From Carallia brachiata (Eukaryota > Streptophyta > Magnoliopsida > Malpighiales > Rhizophoraceae): DNA of 64,000 nucleotides. The notes under the pieces are model-generated. The model searched no databases and had not been told where the DNA came from. It worked only from the letters and a program-made list of their open reading frames with translations. Numbering within the stretch: position 1 is the first letter of the stretch; each line of letters opens with the position of its first letter. The stretch spans positions 2,515,476 through 2,579,475 of the forward strand of contig JADCRB010000162.1 in the NCBI GenBank assembly GCA_021464245.1, read 5' to 3'. The position numbers were made by a program, and so were the translations under genes. Below, piece after piece: positions 10,844 through 21,829 of this stretch.

Positions 10844-13800
10844 ATGAAGTCGCCCTCACTTTTCTCCATAAGTATTGTCTTAAGCTTCTTTCTCTTCTTT
10901 TCTTCATCTCTTCATGTTTCTGTTACTTCAGTCGCATATTTTCTGAATCATCCATTCTGCCAAGGTCACGAACGTCTTGCCCTCCTACAGTTCAAACAAA
11001 GCTTCATAATAAGCAACTCTTCCTCTAGCAGTCCTTTTGCCTATCCAAAGATTGAATCTTGGAAGCTTCAAGGCAGAGATGGTGACTGCTGCACCTGGGA
11101 TGGCGTTGAGTGTGATAATCGTACTGGTTATGTGATCGGTTTGGACCTTAGTAGCAGCTTTCTCCATGGTTCCATCAACTCCGGCAGTAGCCTCTTCCAT
11201 CTTGTTCATCTCCGTAGGCTTAATCTTGCGGACAATCATTTTAATCATTCAGAAATACCATCAAGCCTAGGCCATCTTTCCAAGCTAACCTATCTTAACC
11301 TTTCCTTTGCTGCATTTTCTGGCCCAATCCCCTCAGATATTTCAAAATTGTCAAAGCTGGCTTCTCTTGATTTTTCCCTTGATTTCTCTTCGGCTAGTCA
11401 AGTAGTGCTTAAGTTGCCAGAATTTCAAATGTTATTGCAGAACCTGACTAGCCTCAAAGTTCTTCATCTCGATGGTGTACACATACTGTCCACTCTACCT
11501 GCTTCCTTGGCTAACTTATCCTCTTTAACCTCACTTTCTTTAGCAAACTGTGAGTTGTATGGTGAATTTCCTTCAGCTGTTTTTCAACTTTCAAATCTAG
11601 AAGTTCTAAATGTGTCCGTGAATAAAAATCTCCATGGTTATTTGCCTGAATTTAACTCAACTAGCCCACTTCTGTCATTGGATCTTGCAGGAACAAGTTT
11701 TAAGGGAGAGCTACCAGCCTCATTTGGAAACCTCCATTCCTTGCAATTTTTTGAAACTGTACATAGCAACTTCTCTGGAAAAATTCCTGCTTCATTTGGA
11801 AATCTCACAGAGCTTGTTCACTTGGGCCTTGACGGAAACCCTTTTGAGGTTCCGAATGTTTCTTCCTTATCATGGCTTTGTAGGCTGGCCAAACTCACTC
11901 TTCTAGGCTTTCATAATGTCATACATAATAGCAATATTCCTCTTTATATTGCCAATCTTACACGACTTCAAGAATTACATATGATCGACTGTCAAATATT
12001 CGGTCAAATCCCATCTTGGCTTTTAAGGATGACACAACTGTCAGTTTTGCAACTTGATAACAATGAATTGCAAGGGGCGATTCCTTATTCAGTCTCTCAG
12101 TTGTCCCAATTAACGTCTTTAAGTCTATCAGACAACATGTTTCAGGGACCCATTCCAGATTCAATCTTCCAAATGGGTAGTCTTCAATCTCTATCTCTTG
12201 CTCATAATAACTTGAGTGGCATAATGGAGTTCGACGCATTTCTGAAGCTCCAAAACTTGATCTTCCTAGACTTATCACACAACATGTTGTCACTTCATGC
12301 CAAGTCCACCCTTGACAATACTCCACCAAAGTTTGTTGTTTTAAGACTTGCATCGTGCAATTTGGTTTGCTTTCCATCTTTTCTACGTGACCAAGATCGC
12401 TTGGAGCTCCTAGACTTATCCAACAACCATATTCATGGCATGATACCCAATTGGGTATGGAACATTGGCCAAGGCACTCTAAAGGATTTATACCTTTTTA
12501 GCAACTTCCTCACAGGTTTTGAATATGGTCCTGCTGTGCTCAGTCAATCCCAACTTGAAGTGTTAGACCTTGGGAATAACACGTTTCAAGGTTCTCTTCC
12601 AATACCACCACAAACCATAAGCCTTTATTGTGCCCTTATAAACAATTTCACTGGGGAGATTCCATCAGTATTCTGCGACCTCACAAACCTTAGTGTCCTT
12701 GATTTGTCTGATAACAGACTCGAGGGTGTGCTTCCACAATGTTTCGAGAGTTTAAGTGCTTCTCTTGAGATACTGAATTTGGGAGGCAATAAATTTCACG
12801 GCAAGATTCCTCACACGCATCGAAATGCCTGCAACTTAAAGGTTCTTATGTTGGGTGACAATCAATTAGAAGGGCAGGTACCAAGATCATTGGCAAATTG
12901 CACAAAGCTAGAGATTTTAGACCTTGGAAACAACCAAATAAATGATATTTTCCCCTCTTGGCTAGCAACACTTCAGCAGTTGAAGATTCTAATTCTACGG
13001 TCCAATAGATTTAATGGCATGCTCGGTGATACTGAATCGGAGTCTAATTTCCCTCAGCTGCACATAATTGACCTCTCGCAGAACAATTTTTCAGGTCAAT
13101 TGCCAACCCAGTTATTCCTCAGTTGGAATGCGATGAAGATAGTTGATGCAAAACAATTGGCTTACATGCATACATTGATTGTACTTCCATTGGGAAACTA
13201 CGTTGGATTTTTGTACCACATGTGGTTAAATAACAAAGGAAAGAAGCAACAATACGATGTGATTGTTGAATTCTTTGTAGCCATGGATCTCTCAAGCAAC
13301 AGATTTACAGGGGAAATTCCAACATCCATAGGGAAGCTTGACGGGCTTCATATGCTAAATCTTTCTAACAATGCTCTTTGTGGCAGCATTCCCACATTAT
13401 TAGGGAATCTTGTGCAGCTTGAGTCGTTAGACCTTTCTCGAAATAGACTCACAGGGGAGATTCCTCAACAATTAACTCAACTGAACTTCCTTGCTGTCTT
13501 CAACGTGTCTGAAAACAACTTGTCAGGGCCCATACCACGAGGGAAGCAGTTTGACACATTCCAGAATAGCTCGTACGAAGGAAATTTGGGGTTGTGTGGG
13601 AACACTTTATTGTGGAGATGCAGAAATTTAGAGGCTTTGCCGCCATCAACTTCAAGTCTTGAAGAAAATGAAGACATGAGAGCTTCATTTGAATTTGGTT
13701 GGAGACCAGTTGTGATGGGGTATGCCAGCGGATTCTTGGTTGGGTTGATGATTGGGCACATCATGGTTACGTGGAGACATGAATGGTTCACAAAGACTTT

Positions 13801-13861
13801 TAGGGCCATCCCACCAAGAAGGTTGAGGAACAGGAACAGGAATAGGAGGCGCCGAAATTGA
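10844..13861 (+). CDS. Receptor-like protein (Cf-9/HcrVf-type LRR-RLP), intact
   Basis: A 1005-residue plasma-membrane receptor without a kinase domain; family members sense pathogen or endogenous ligands through the LRR ectodomain. Seen: hydrophobic signal peptide (about 1-30); N-terminal cap with ERLALLQFK (43-51) and the DCCTWDGVEC cysteines (82, 83, 90); about 28 plant-type LRRs (LxxLxLxxNxxxGxIP) from about residue 94; island domain about 764-812 (ending near KKQQYDVIVEFFV); final LRRs and a cap (NLGLCG); acidic stretch (LEENED, about 939-944); transmembrane helix about 955-977 with repeated GxxxG spacing; Arg-rich 28-residue tail. One exon, as usual for the family. Start chosen because the signal peptide follows it directly and the leader is conserved in the paralog. 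The tail has HEWF where the paralog has YEWF. By family knowledge it would signal through SOBIR1/BAK1-type kinases. The ligand is unknown. Confidence 0.95.
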   Translation: MKSPSLFSISIVLSFFLFFSSSLHVSVTSVAYFLNHPFCQGHERLALLQFKQSFIISNSSSSSPFAYPKIESWKLQGRDGDCCTWDGVECDNRTGYVIGLDLSSSFLHGSINSGSSLFHLVHLRRLNLADNHFNHSEIPSSLGHLSKLTYLNLSFAAFSGPIPSDISKLSKLASLDFSLDFSSASQVVLKLPEFQMLLQNLTSLKVLHLDGVHILSTLPASLANLSSLTSLSLANCELYGEFPSAVFQLSNLEVLNVSVNKNLHGYLPEFNSTSPLLSLDLAGTSFKGELPASFGNLHSLQFFETVHSNFSGKIPASFGNLTELVHLGLDGNPFEVPNVSSLSWLCRLAKLTLLGFHNVIHNSNIPLYIANLTRLQELHMIDCQIFGQIPSWLLRMTQLSVLQLDNNELQGAIPYSVSQLSQLTSLSLSDNMFQGPIPDSIFQMGSLQSLSLAHNNLSGIMEFDAFLKLQNLIFLDLSHNMLSLHAKSTLDNTPPKFVVLRLASCNLVCFPSFLRDQDRLELLDLSNNHIHGMIPNWVWNIGQGTLKDLYLFSNFLTGFEYGPAVLSQSQLEVLDLGNNTFQGSLPIPPQTISLYCALINNFTGEIPSVFCDLTNLSVLDLSDNRLEGVLPQCFESLSASLEILNLGGNKFHGKIPHTHRNACNLKVLMLGDNQLEGQVPRSLANCTKLEILDLGNNQINDIFPSWLATLQQLKILILRSNRFNGMLGDTESESNFPQLHIIDLSQNNFSGQLPTQLFLSWNAMKIVDAKQLAYMHTLIVLPLGNYVGFLYHMWLNNKGKKQQYDVIVEFFVAMDLSSNRFTGEIPTSIGKLDGLHMLNLSNNALCGSIPTLLGNLVQLESLDLSRNRLTGEIPQQLTQLNFLAVFNVSENNLSGPIPRGKQFDTFQNSSYEGNLGLCGNTLLWRCRNLEALPPSTSSLEENEDMRASFEFGWRPVVMGYASGFLVGLMIGHIMVTWRHEWFTKTFRAIPPRRLRNRNRNRRRRN

Positions 13862-14222
13862 ATTGGAATTTTTTGAGCCTAAAAGCCAAAAACTTTTTTG
13901 GATTTATTACCCTTCAAATGTTATTGTAACAATTATCTTGGATATGTCTCTCTGTAGTTTAATTCATAAAATAAGGTTATGATTAATTGTACAAGCTTGA
14001 ACTAAATTTATAATTGTCTGGGGAAAACATATAAAAAAACTTTGTGATTGCTTAAGAATAGATATTAGCTACTTTTTCAATAAAAGCCAGCAACCGACTA
14101 AGAACTTACATTTCTTAACCAACTAAAAGCTATATCAGCCATTCAATCAAAAATAAATGAGACCCCAAAAAGAAAAAAAAAAAAAAAACTAGAGCTTTAC
14201 TCCAGTGATTTTGAGGTGAAAA

Positions 14223-14253
<31 letters not shown>

Positions 14254-14556
14254 GAATATTATTGTATTATAATGACAAGGGTAATGAGTGAAAATGACCA
14301 AGAGAGTCCAGTGACACGACAAACGAAGAAATACATGACAAACTGTTATATGTACAAATGGAAAACAAAGAATTTGAACAAATAGAAAAATACACTTTAT
14401 TGAAATTTTCGAAAATGTTATATGGACAGAGAATAACACTCGATGAATGCAAATAGAAAAAAAAAGAAAAAAAACATGAGATTATACTCTTATTGTACAT
14501 TCATAATTTTTGTTTTATTTAACTTAACTCAAACTTGTCAAACGAGGCTGATTTCT

Positions 14557-14591
<35 letters not shown>

Positions 14592-15440
14592 CTTTCTTGG
14601 CTTTCTTTTCATTTCTTTTTCACTGCTTTTTAGGAGTCCCGTGGATTCCAAAAACCTCATAGAAAAAGAAATGTGAAAAGTTTCAAAATTTTCATTGAGA
14701 AAATTAATTAAGCAACTTTCTTAAGGACAAATTGAATCACAGGTCATGCGGGAGGTTCATTTACCTTAATGAAATAAACCATGTGGAATAAGTCCACCCT
14801 CATCAAATTAATCCATCATTGTGTTTACATCATGTTTGCCAAATCACGTCCAAATTCCCAATTAATCCAGACATTTTGGGCCTGGGGATTATTCCTCAAC
14901 CATTCGACCTCTCTTGATCAATAAAATCCGTCCTCCCACCAACTGTTTTTGTTCGGGGCATAGCAGGCATCTCCACATTTGTAAATCCAAGCTAATAATT
15001 CCAATATGTAAGCTGGCAACGTTGGGTGGAAGTAAACGGGGCTTTGATTGGTATATTGACATGGCATGGAGATGGTCATAAGCACAATAATGGATGCGGA
15101 TCATTAGCTGTCACGACCTCTCTTGGATTGTTATCTGGATGTGGATTCTCTTGATATGAGAGCTGAGAGGAGACTTTGGTTCCACATTTATGTCCTTAAC
15201 ATCAATTGTGATAACGCATTAAATTTCTGCAAATTCTCCATCAGTATGATAGTAAACCAATATACTTTTGTGGATTTGCATTGAGTAACATTTTCTAGAA
15301 GAAGTGGAACTGAAATGTTAAGTCACTTCATTACATTCGTTTAAGAAGTAATAATTTAGATGCTCTAAAGTATTAATGATTTTGATTTGTGGGAACTAAT
15401 ATTCAGGTGGAAACAATTCAAACATAAAAAGAGCCTACAG
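13862..15440. other. 3' flank of the RLP and AT-rich spacer, no gene
   Basis: The first 200 bp resemble the 3' flanks of the other RLPs (CTAAATTTATAATT and CAATAAAAGCCA-like blocks). Then come a GA microsatellite (14227-14253), a long T run (14560-14591) and unremarkable sequence. The short frames at 14443 and 14889 are low-complexity or unsupported. Confidence 0.55.
14227..14253. repeat. (GA)n microsatellite
   Basis: An uninterrupted alternation of G and A. Confidence 0.95.
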
Positions 15441-15735
15441 ACCACTTAAGGTGGTAGCCTGGTGGTAATATAGCGAATCTTCCTCCACAACGACCTGAAT
15501 TCGAGTCTCTGCGTTGTCCTCCGCCCTCAAATTTGGAGATTTATGCAGAGGTGCGATTGCAAGTTCACGAATCGTTAACACCGTAGCGGGCATGAGGGAG
15601 GCCTATTGGGCTCAACAGTGCTCAGGTAGAGAGTCTACCTTTTGAGGGTGGTTAAATGAGGCACGAGAAATAGGGTTACTTCGACCTCGGTCCACAGATC
15701 CGATGACCGACATATTTACAATAGTTTTTTTTTTT
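15441..15735 (+). mobile_element. tRNA-derived SINE
   Basis: It starts with a pol III A-box-like GTGGTAGCCTGGTGG (15451-15465). A B-box-like GAATTCGAGTCTC follows at 15498-15510, at tRNA spacing. The body is about 290 bp and ends in a T-rich tail. A decayed relative is at 37715-37870 (shared GCCCTCAA, AGATTTATGC(A/T)GAGG). Confidence 0.72.
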
Positions 15736-15799
15736 GATAAAAAAAAAGCTTAATGATTATTAAGTAAGGTTCCATTACTTGGCTGAAAGAAATTTATTG

Positions 15800-15905
15800 G
15801 AGAAATTTTTGTAATGCAATTTATTAGATTCATTGTGTAACTGTATTTATTATTAAAAAAAGGGAAAAAAATCATTATTTATTCGTTACACAATGAATTC
15901 ATATA
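15800..15905. repeat. Palindromic MITE remnant
   Basis: ATTCATTGTGTAAC (15828-15841) is inverted at GTTACACAATGAAT (15885-15898) around an A/T-rich loop. It resembles the palindromic repeats at 21305 and 55318. Confidence 0.55.
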
Positions 15906-16454
15906 GTTGCAAACACTCAAGTTGTTTACATTTTGGAAATTCTTCCAAATACTTTTCTTCTAGTAATTAACTTTTTTCCTCTTTAAGTAAAAGGAGCCTT
16001 GACATTAGAAAAGTTGACATTTTTTATTTAAAAAAAAGTTTTTCTTTATACTAGTTTTTTGACAGAAATAGAAACATTGTATTAATATTATGTGAAAGTG
16101 TACATAAGGCTGACGCGAAGTGGTCAAGAAAACTTGCTTGAAATAGGCGAGGAAATCGACACACATGGCCTGCATATCTTATGGTCAAATTACCCATTAA
16201 CAAATCAGGTATAAAACTGGAAACAAACTATCGGATTACAACTAAACCTAACTAATTTCGAAATGTTAACTAGATATAATCCAGTTGGAGAAAGCTGCAT
16301 ACAACAGCACATTTCGCACCTTGGCAAACCTATGTCAGAAATTTTCTAGATAGTCTTGACAATAATTTTCGAAACGTCAAAACTACAAACTCTAAAATAA
16401 ACACAGGCAATATAAAACACCCAACTCAAAAGTAAACAATAGAAGCGCTTCCAA

Positions 16455-16805
16455 TCATTTTCGGCGACGGTGGTAGGCCGCGTCGACGAGAAAGTGGCCG
16501 TCGGCAAAAACTTCGACAGTAGTGACAGTTGTGCCAGGGGAAGCAACAACACTGGGGATGTTGCCGGTGGCTTCAGCTCGAGTCGCAACGACTGGGGGCT
16601 AAGATGGTTGCTCCGATGGCCAGTACAACGACACCGGCAGTGCAAACAAAGTCGGAGATGCCCGCATCGGCCGCCGATAAGGCGACGCTGACGGAAACGT
16701 TGAAAGTGATAGAAAATCATCGGGGAGTGCAGATCCAAAGCTTGGAAGGCTGTGGGTGACGTTATTGGAGCCCGATCTAACATTAACTAAGTCAAAAAAC
16801 CCCAT
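16455..16805 (-). pseudogene. Unknown small protein gene broken by one TAG
   Basis: An ATG at 16805 opens a frame (MGFFDLVNVRSG...) that meets TAG at 16599-16601. It then stays open in the same register to a TGA at 16455-16457, giving about 115 codons with one stop. The region is GC-rich against an AT-rich surround. Upstream on the minus strand are a ~300-nt pyrimidine-rich leader and a TATATAAAG at 17131-17140, the layout of a plant 5' UTR and core promoter. I recognise no domain. The C-terminal half is Thr/Val/Ala-rich and ends in AYHRRRK. A short intron removing the TAG cannot be excluded. Other frames on both strands here are also open, so the frame choice is an inference. Confidence 0.4.
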
Positions 16806-17130
16806 AAAATGATTTTTAAGGCTTTGTTATAGAAGGGGACAACGAGAAAGACAAAAAGAGAAGTTGGGACCAGAGGGAGGGAGGAGGAACGAAGAAAAGG
16901 CCAGGATGAGAGCTTGGGAGGGCTGTCACTTTTGCCTACCGGCTAGCTAGGTTTTAGACTAAAAGGGGCTTGAGAGAGTTTAGATAGAGAGGAAACGATG
17001 GAGAGGGCGAGGGACTCGACTATGATAGTCCTGAGAGAGAAAGGGACAATATTTTTTTGTACTAGAACGCCTCGTCAGGAGAAAGAGCATCTTATGCTGT
17101 TGCATGTATAAAGTTGGGGGTATTTTTGTC

Positions 17131-17140
17131 TTTATATAAC
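17131..17140 (-). promoter_or_regulatory. Putative TATA box for the 16.5-kb minus-strand gene
   Basis: The minus strand reads TTATATAAAG, about 325 bp before the ATG at 16805, followed by a CT-rich leader. Support is positional only. Confidence 0.35.
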
Positions 17141-17959
17141 TAATCTTATCAACAACCCAACTTTTAGCCGCTTTCGCACGCAATTTGTGAGAAAAAGTTT
17201 CATGGGCCCTACATCAAAACTGTCACACCTCTTTCTAACCATTTTTGTTTCCAACAATGGCTCCAAACGAGGAATATTCGTTCCTAACACATTTCCTTTT
17301 ATAATAATATTAAGTAACTTTATTTACATAATTTTAAAGTAATTATACGATAGTGGCTGACAATGAATTTAAATTTTTTCCTTGTTTCTAACACAATTCT
17401 TTCATGTCATTTTCTTAGTATCCAAACAGAGGAGGGATACTGGAGTAACATTGCCTCCTGGTTTTGGGTTTTACCTTTGCCTTTGTCTTATCCAATGATG
17501 ATCATGTAGTTCATGGTGTGCACTACAGGGTGAAGTAGTCAACCGTTTTCGTTTTTTGGATTTTAAAATTCTTTTTTTGTTTTGTTTGAATCTTCTTTAA
17601 TAAGGAGAATTAAAGAATTGCATAGATTTTTTCCACACTCGATACAAAAAAAAAAAAAGGTTCTACAAAGCAATAACTGAATTTTTTTTTTTCAAAAGTG
17701 AACTTCAAATGAAACAAGAACTCAAATAAGTCAAAAACTGACCTGGAATTTAATTATATTGAGACCTTAAGTTTCATTATTTGGTTTTGATAATGACAAA
17801 ATATTGAGAATTATTAATGTGTTTATTTAAGCGTACAGTTAAAGGTTTTTAATCACAAACAAATATAAATTGAAATGAAAGCAATGCAAGCACAAGAGAA
17901 CTGGTGATATTGGTTGCTTTCAGTGCAAGTATCATCCTGTACAAACAAATTAACAAATT

Positions 17960-19040
17960 TCAATATCTCATTTGTTCACATAGAGATGAATTAGATAACG
18001 AGCCATGCATGGTTGGAAAGCTAGAGGAGTCTAGTTTCCAATGCCACTAAAATCATGACAATTAGAGTTCTGTATAGCAAGTTATGACTAAAAGAGTAAC
18101 AAAGACTCAAACTATGATAACACACTGTATGGGTACATTTTCAAAGAATGTTGCGGACCGCTTAGGATGAATTACGTGCTAAGCTATATGTGATTGGAAA
18201 GCTTATTGAGTCTACTTTCAAATGGCACAATTTTCACATTAATTTGGAGTTGTGTGGAAGAAGTTATGGGCAATTAGTTAGAACATGTACATGCTATCAA
18301 AGCCTTCTAGATGAGTCAACTTTGAGCAGCTAGAACATTTGGATGGAGTAATATTATGTGGCAAGCTATATAAGGTTAGAAAGCTGATTGAATTTGGTTT
18401 TTAAATCATCTAGAATCACATTAATTGGATATTCCTATAGAATGTTATTGGGCCTAAATTGAAGCTTGCATAAGCTGTCAAGATACACTAGTTCAATCAA
18501 CTTTCAGAGATCACTATCGACAACTAGAGATGATTCATATGACAAATTTTATATAGATAGAAAGACAATTCTGTCTAGTTTCCAAATCCTTAAGAATCAG
18601 CTCAATTGGATATTTGTGGAGGAAGTTATGATCTATCAACTGAAAGGTGTTTAATTTATCAAGGTAGACAAGATTAGTCTAATTTCAGAGATGATTGCAA
18701 ATAAATGGGAAACAATTAGCTGTTGATCCTTATGTTCATAAAAAGATAATTCTATCTGATTTTTAAATTGACAAGAATCACGTTAATTGGATATGTGTAG
18801 AATGAGATATTGCCAATAAAATGAAGGGTGTACAGTCTGTTCTGCTAGCAAGGTCAGTCAACTTCCAGAAGGCTCCATGGCTAACTAGAGCAGAATCAGG
18901 CTATGATCTATACATGGATGGAAAGCTTTGAATGTCTACTTTCAAACACAAGAATTGAGACGTAATTTGAAGTTATATACAAAGAGTTATGAACGATTTT
19001 TTGAAAAGCTGTCAAATCTATCAAAGCCTATCAACACCAT
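17960..19040 (+). repeat. Six diverged ~181-bp tandem repeats inside the solo LTR U3
   Basis: A motif related to GATTGGAAAGCT(T) plus GAGTCTACTTTCAAAT, then GTTATG, recurs with its core at about 18011, 18193, 18376, 18557, 18737 and 18917. The spacing is 180-183 bp throughout. Copies are strongly diverged in sequence but regular in period. Confidence 0.75.
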
Positions 19041-19125
19041 TGTGAGCCACAATTTTAGGGATTCATTGGCTGTAAAATCAGCCCTCATTAATGCATTTTA
19101 GCAGCCCCCTACACCCTCTTTTACC

Positions 19126-19133
19126 TATAAATA
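19126..19133 (+). promoter_or_regulatory. TATA box of the solo LTR
   Basis: TATAAATA is followed by pyrimidine-rich sequence (CCTCTCCATTCC...), as expected downstream of an LTR transcription start. Confidence 0.6.
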
Positions 19134-19911
19134 GGTGACTCCACCAATGCTTTTTTTTATCCCTCTCCATTCCTCTCTCATTCCCTTCCATTCTCTCCAA
19201 TCCCTCTCAAGCATTCTTTGTGTTTGTGAAGGAAAGAATTTTATTGTGTATTTTGAGTGCTAGAAAAAGAAAGATAGGAGAGCAAACTTTGTTGAGTATT
19301 CTTTATAAGTGAGAGTGATGCTATAAAAGAGAAAAGAAAGGGAGAATGTGAGCTTTAGTGAGAAATCTATTCTTCTTTATAAGTAAGTTTTGTGAAACCT
19401 TGTAAGGTCATGGACCTTCGTGTGACTATAGTTAAGTGACTATCAAGTGATTGTGAGAAAAGTCATGTGACCTTTGTGTGGTTGAGAAAAAGACCTAGTG
19501 TGCTTTTTGTCAGGTGACCGAAGTGTTGTAAGAGTTTGATCTTCACTCATGAAGAAGATTGATGGTAGATTGTGAAATTCTCAAAGGAGATCTTGGGGAG
19601 TGGACGTAGGCTTAGGGATAAATCGAACCATTATAAATCTATAACATTGATCTCTCTATCCCTTAAACTCTTACGTTATCATTGCTCATCATCACACACA
19701 TTACACTTATTATTTATCTCGACTCGTTCGTAAACACACACAACTAAAATTGGTTAATCTCTTGTATATGTTTATCGTTACTTGCATACGATTCACTTAA
19801 GTTTCATATTGTGTTTGATTATTTTTATTTGTTCAAGTTTATTGATTTGGTTATAAATTTTTATATTACCCAATTCACTCCCTCTTGGGTAATTTCGGGA
19901 CCAACAAATTA

Positions 19912-21300
19912 GAGTGAACTATTTTATCATACTTATGCTAAAATTCAACCCTTTTTTTATAAATTAGAACTAGAATTATCCGCATAGTAAATAAATTCAT
20001 TAAGCCAGCTGCTCCATGAGAAACGTTTTTAGTTGCCACTAAGTTGAGTAAGATTACCTGTTGTACTTAAAATATTCTTTAAAAAAGAAAAAATTGGATG
20101 CATCCAATTTTCAGTTTATGATATTGGCTTGTCAATACTTGCTAATCAATTGTAAATGCCCCATAAGTTTGAAGCTGAGATATGAATATTATCCGCATAG
20201 AATTGGCCAACGTGCATGCTATATATAGTACTATTTGGGATGGATTATTGCTATTCGAATGAAAGGCGTGGATGTTTTTGTGCAGTTCAATGCTTGTTTG
20301 AATTTATCATTTATTATTGCTATTCCCTAAAAGAATTTTAAGATTCAATAAGCACATACGTGATGGAGGGGTTTTTTTTTTTTTTTTGTTTTTTTGAATG
20401 TGGAATTGAATTTTAAAAACTCAAACAATTTTTGTCTCGAATAGGGAAATCTAATAGACGTTTAACAAGATGAAAGATAGAGCAATATTCGTAAAATTCT
20501 ATTTTCTTCTTTGTGTTTGAATATTCTTTAATTAGAAAAATTATAAATAGAAAGGAAGACATGACTGTGACGTTATTAGCTTTAGCTTAGATTTGCATGA
20601 TTTTAATGTAACGATTTTATTTGGTCAAAAAAAAAAAAAAAAAGAAAAGCTTCAGGTTAGATATCAAACAGGGCACAGGCATCGCTGGTTCATTTGAATC
20701 TTCTTTAGAATTAATTTTGTTGGTCATTTTTAGTTACTTATAGTACCCAAAAAAAAAAAACAAAAAAGAATATAATAACAAATGTAAATGAATTATTGAG
20801 AAGGGTGAAAAAGTCATTTAAATATAATAATATACTAAATTTCATTCCATATCATCCAATCCAATCATAAGATAAGATGCTAACCCAATCGTATATACTG
20901 CAGAATCCTACACTCAGGCAATCATATACTGTAGAAAGCACAATCATATATTTGTATATATATACTGCTGTACAATCTTAAACTGCACGCACAATCCTCC
21001 ACCGTGTGTATGTATATGTATATGCTTTACATAGTACCACACCACACATGTGTATTATCCTCTGTTTATAATACTATGGAAATACTTTTTAGCCACACTT
21101 AATAAAGAACGCAGTAGGTACATAATAATTTGAATTATTAGATTGTAAAAATTATATTAAATTTAAAAAAATAAAAATTAAATAAATTATTAAATATCGT
21201 TAAATTAACTGCGTGACTCTTGCACGTTTTAGAGGTTATAATAAAGTTAAAAATATTGGAAAATATAAATAAACAACGGGAAAGGATATGCCTAAAAAAA
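19912..21300. other. AT-rich intergenic DNA, no gene
   Basis: Homopolymer runs (T run at 20370, A run at 20627) and short TATATA tracts. One dispersed AT-rich repeat is at 21125-21235. No supported coding. Confidence 0.55.
21125..21235 (+). repeat. AT-rich dispersed repeat, copy 3
   Basis: Same family as 9885-9975. This is the best-preserved copy (ATTATTAGATTGTAAAAATT, then GTTAAATTAACTGCGTGAC). Confidence 0.5.
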
Positions 21301-21304
21301 TTAT

Positions 21305-21460
21305 TAGATGAATTTTTGTAATATAATGAGTTAATTTTTTTATAATTATATGAATTTATTGTGTAAGATAAAAATAATAATTTTTTTATTATATTTATAA
21401 TTAATATAAATATAAAATAAATTCATATAATTATATTACACTTACATACTTATTACTAGT
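21305..21460. mobile_element. Palindromic MITE
   Basis: Left-half TTATAATTATATGAATTTAT is inverted in the right half as ATAAATTCATATAATTATA. The same family lies at 55318-55480 in opposite orientation. Confidence 0.6.
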
Positions 21461-21499
21461 GTGAGATGTGACCTTTTCCTCTAGAAACACTTCAGTCAG

Positions 21500-21828
21500 T
21501 CAGTCTTCATCAGAGGAACCTTCGTCACCATCATGGTCATAGTCCTCCCGATGATTGAACAACAGGAAGTAATTAGTCATCGTTAAGGAACGAAATTGAA
21601 AAACAATAGAATTAATTAATTAAAGCAGGCTGTGTGTTACCCGATCATCATTCCAGTGGCCTTGTTGTGGAGGCTCCTTCTCCCCAGGATCTTCTACATC
21701 ACTCTAGGGAGGGGTGACATTTCAAATGGGACCATCATCATCATCTTGCTCTTCTTCCTCCTCCGTAGGATTTTCCACGTCACTCTGGGGAGGAGTGAGA
21801 TCCCATATTGGACCATCAACGTTATCTA
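21500..21828 (-). pseudogene. 3' end of an acidic-tail protein gene, two stops
   Basis: Two exons are visible on the minus strand. The upstream exon (about 21828-21641) encodes two imperfect copies of a unit like DGPIWDLTPPQSDVENP plus an acidic run. It is followed by GTAACA, a 96-bp intron (21640-21545) and an AG. The last exon (21544-21500) encodes DYDHDGDEGSSDED and TGA. In the second repeat Trp is TGA (21722-21724) and Gln is TAG (21704-21706). The family is not recognised. Clean splice signals and a strong acidic tail support former coding. The 5' part is gone after 21830. Confidence 0.5.
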
Positions 21829-21829
21829 A

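Larger units (their letters stand above)
17757..19906 (+). mobile_element. Solo LTR, 2150 bp, with 5-bp target duplication
   Basis: AATTA at 17752-17756 is repeated at 19907-19911. The ends read TATTGAGACC and GGGACCAACA, i.e. TGTTG/CAACA-type termini with one decayed base at the left. A TATA box (TATAAATA, 19126-19133) marks the U3/R boundary about 780 bp before the end. No internal domain or second LTR is present, so this is an LTR left by recombination. Lineage cannot be told from the LTR alone. Confidence 0.8.

Noticed and set aside
14443..14676. 77-codon frame with a long Phe run
   Set aside because: It translates the T homopolymer.
15441..15520. A tRNA gene from the A- and B-box motifs
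   Set aside because: No cloverleaf or acceptor stem closes; the 3' body and tail fit a SINE.
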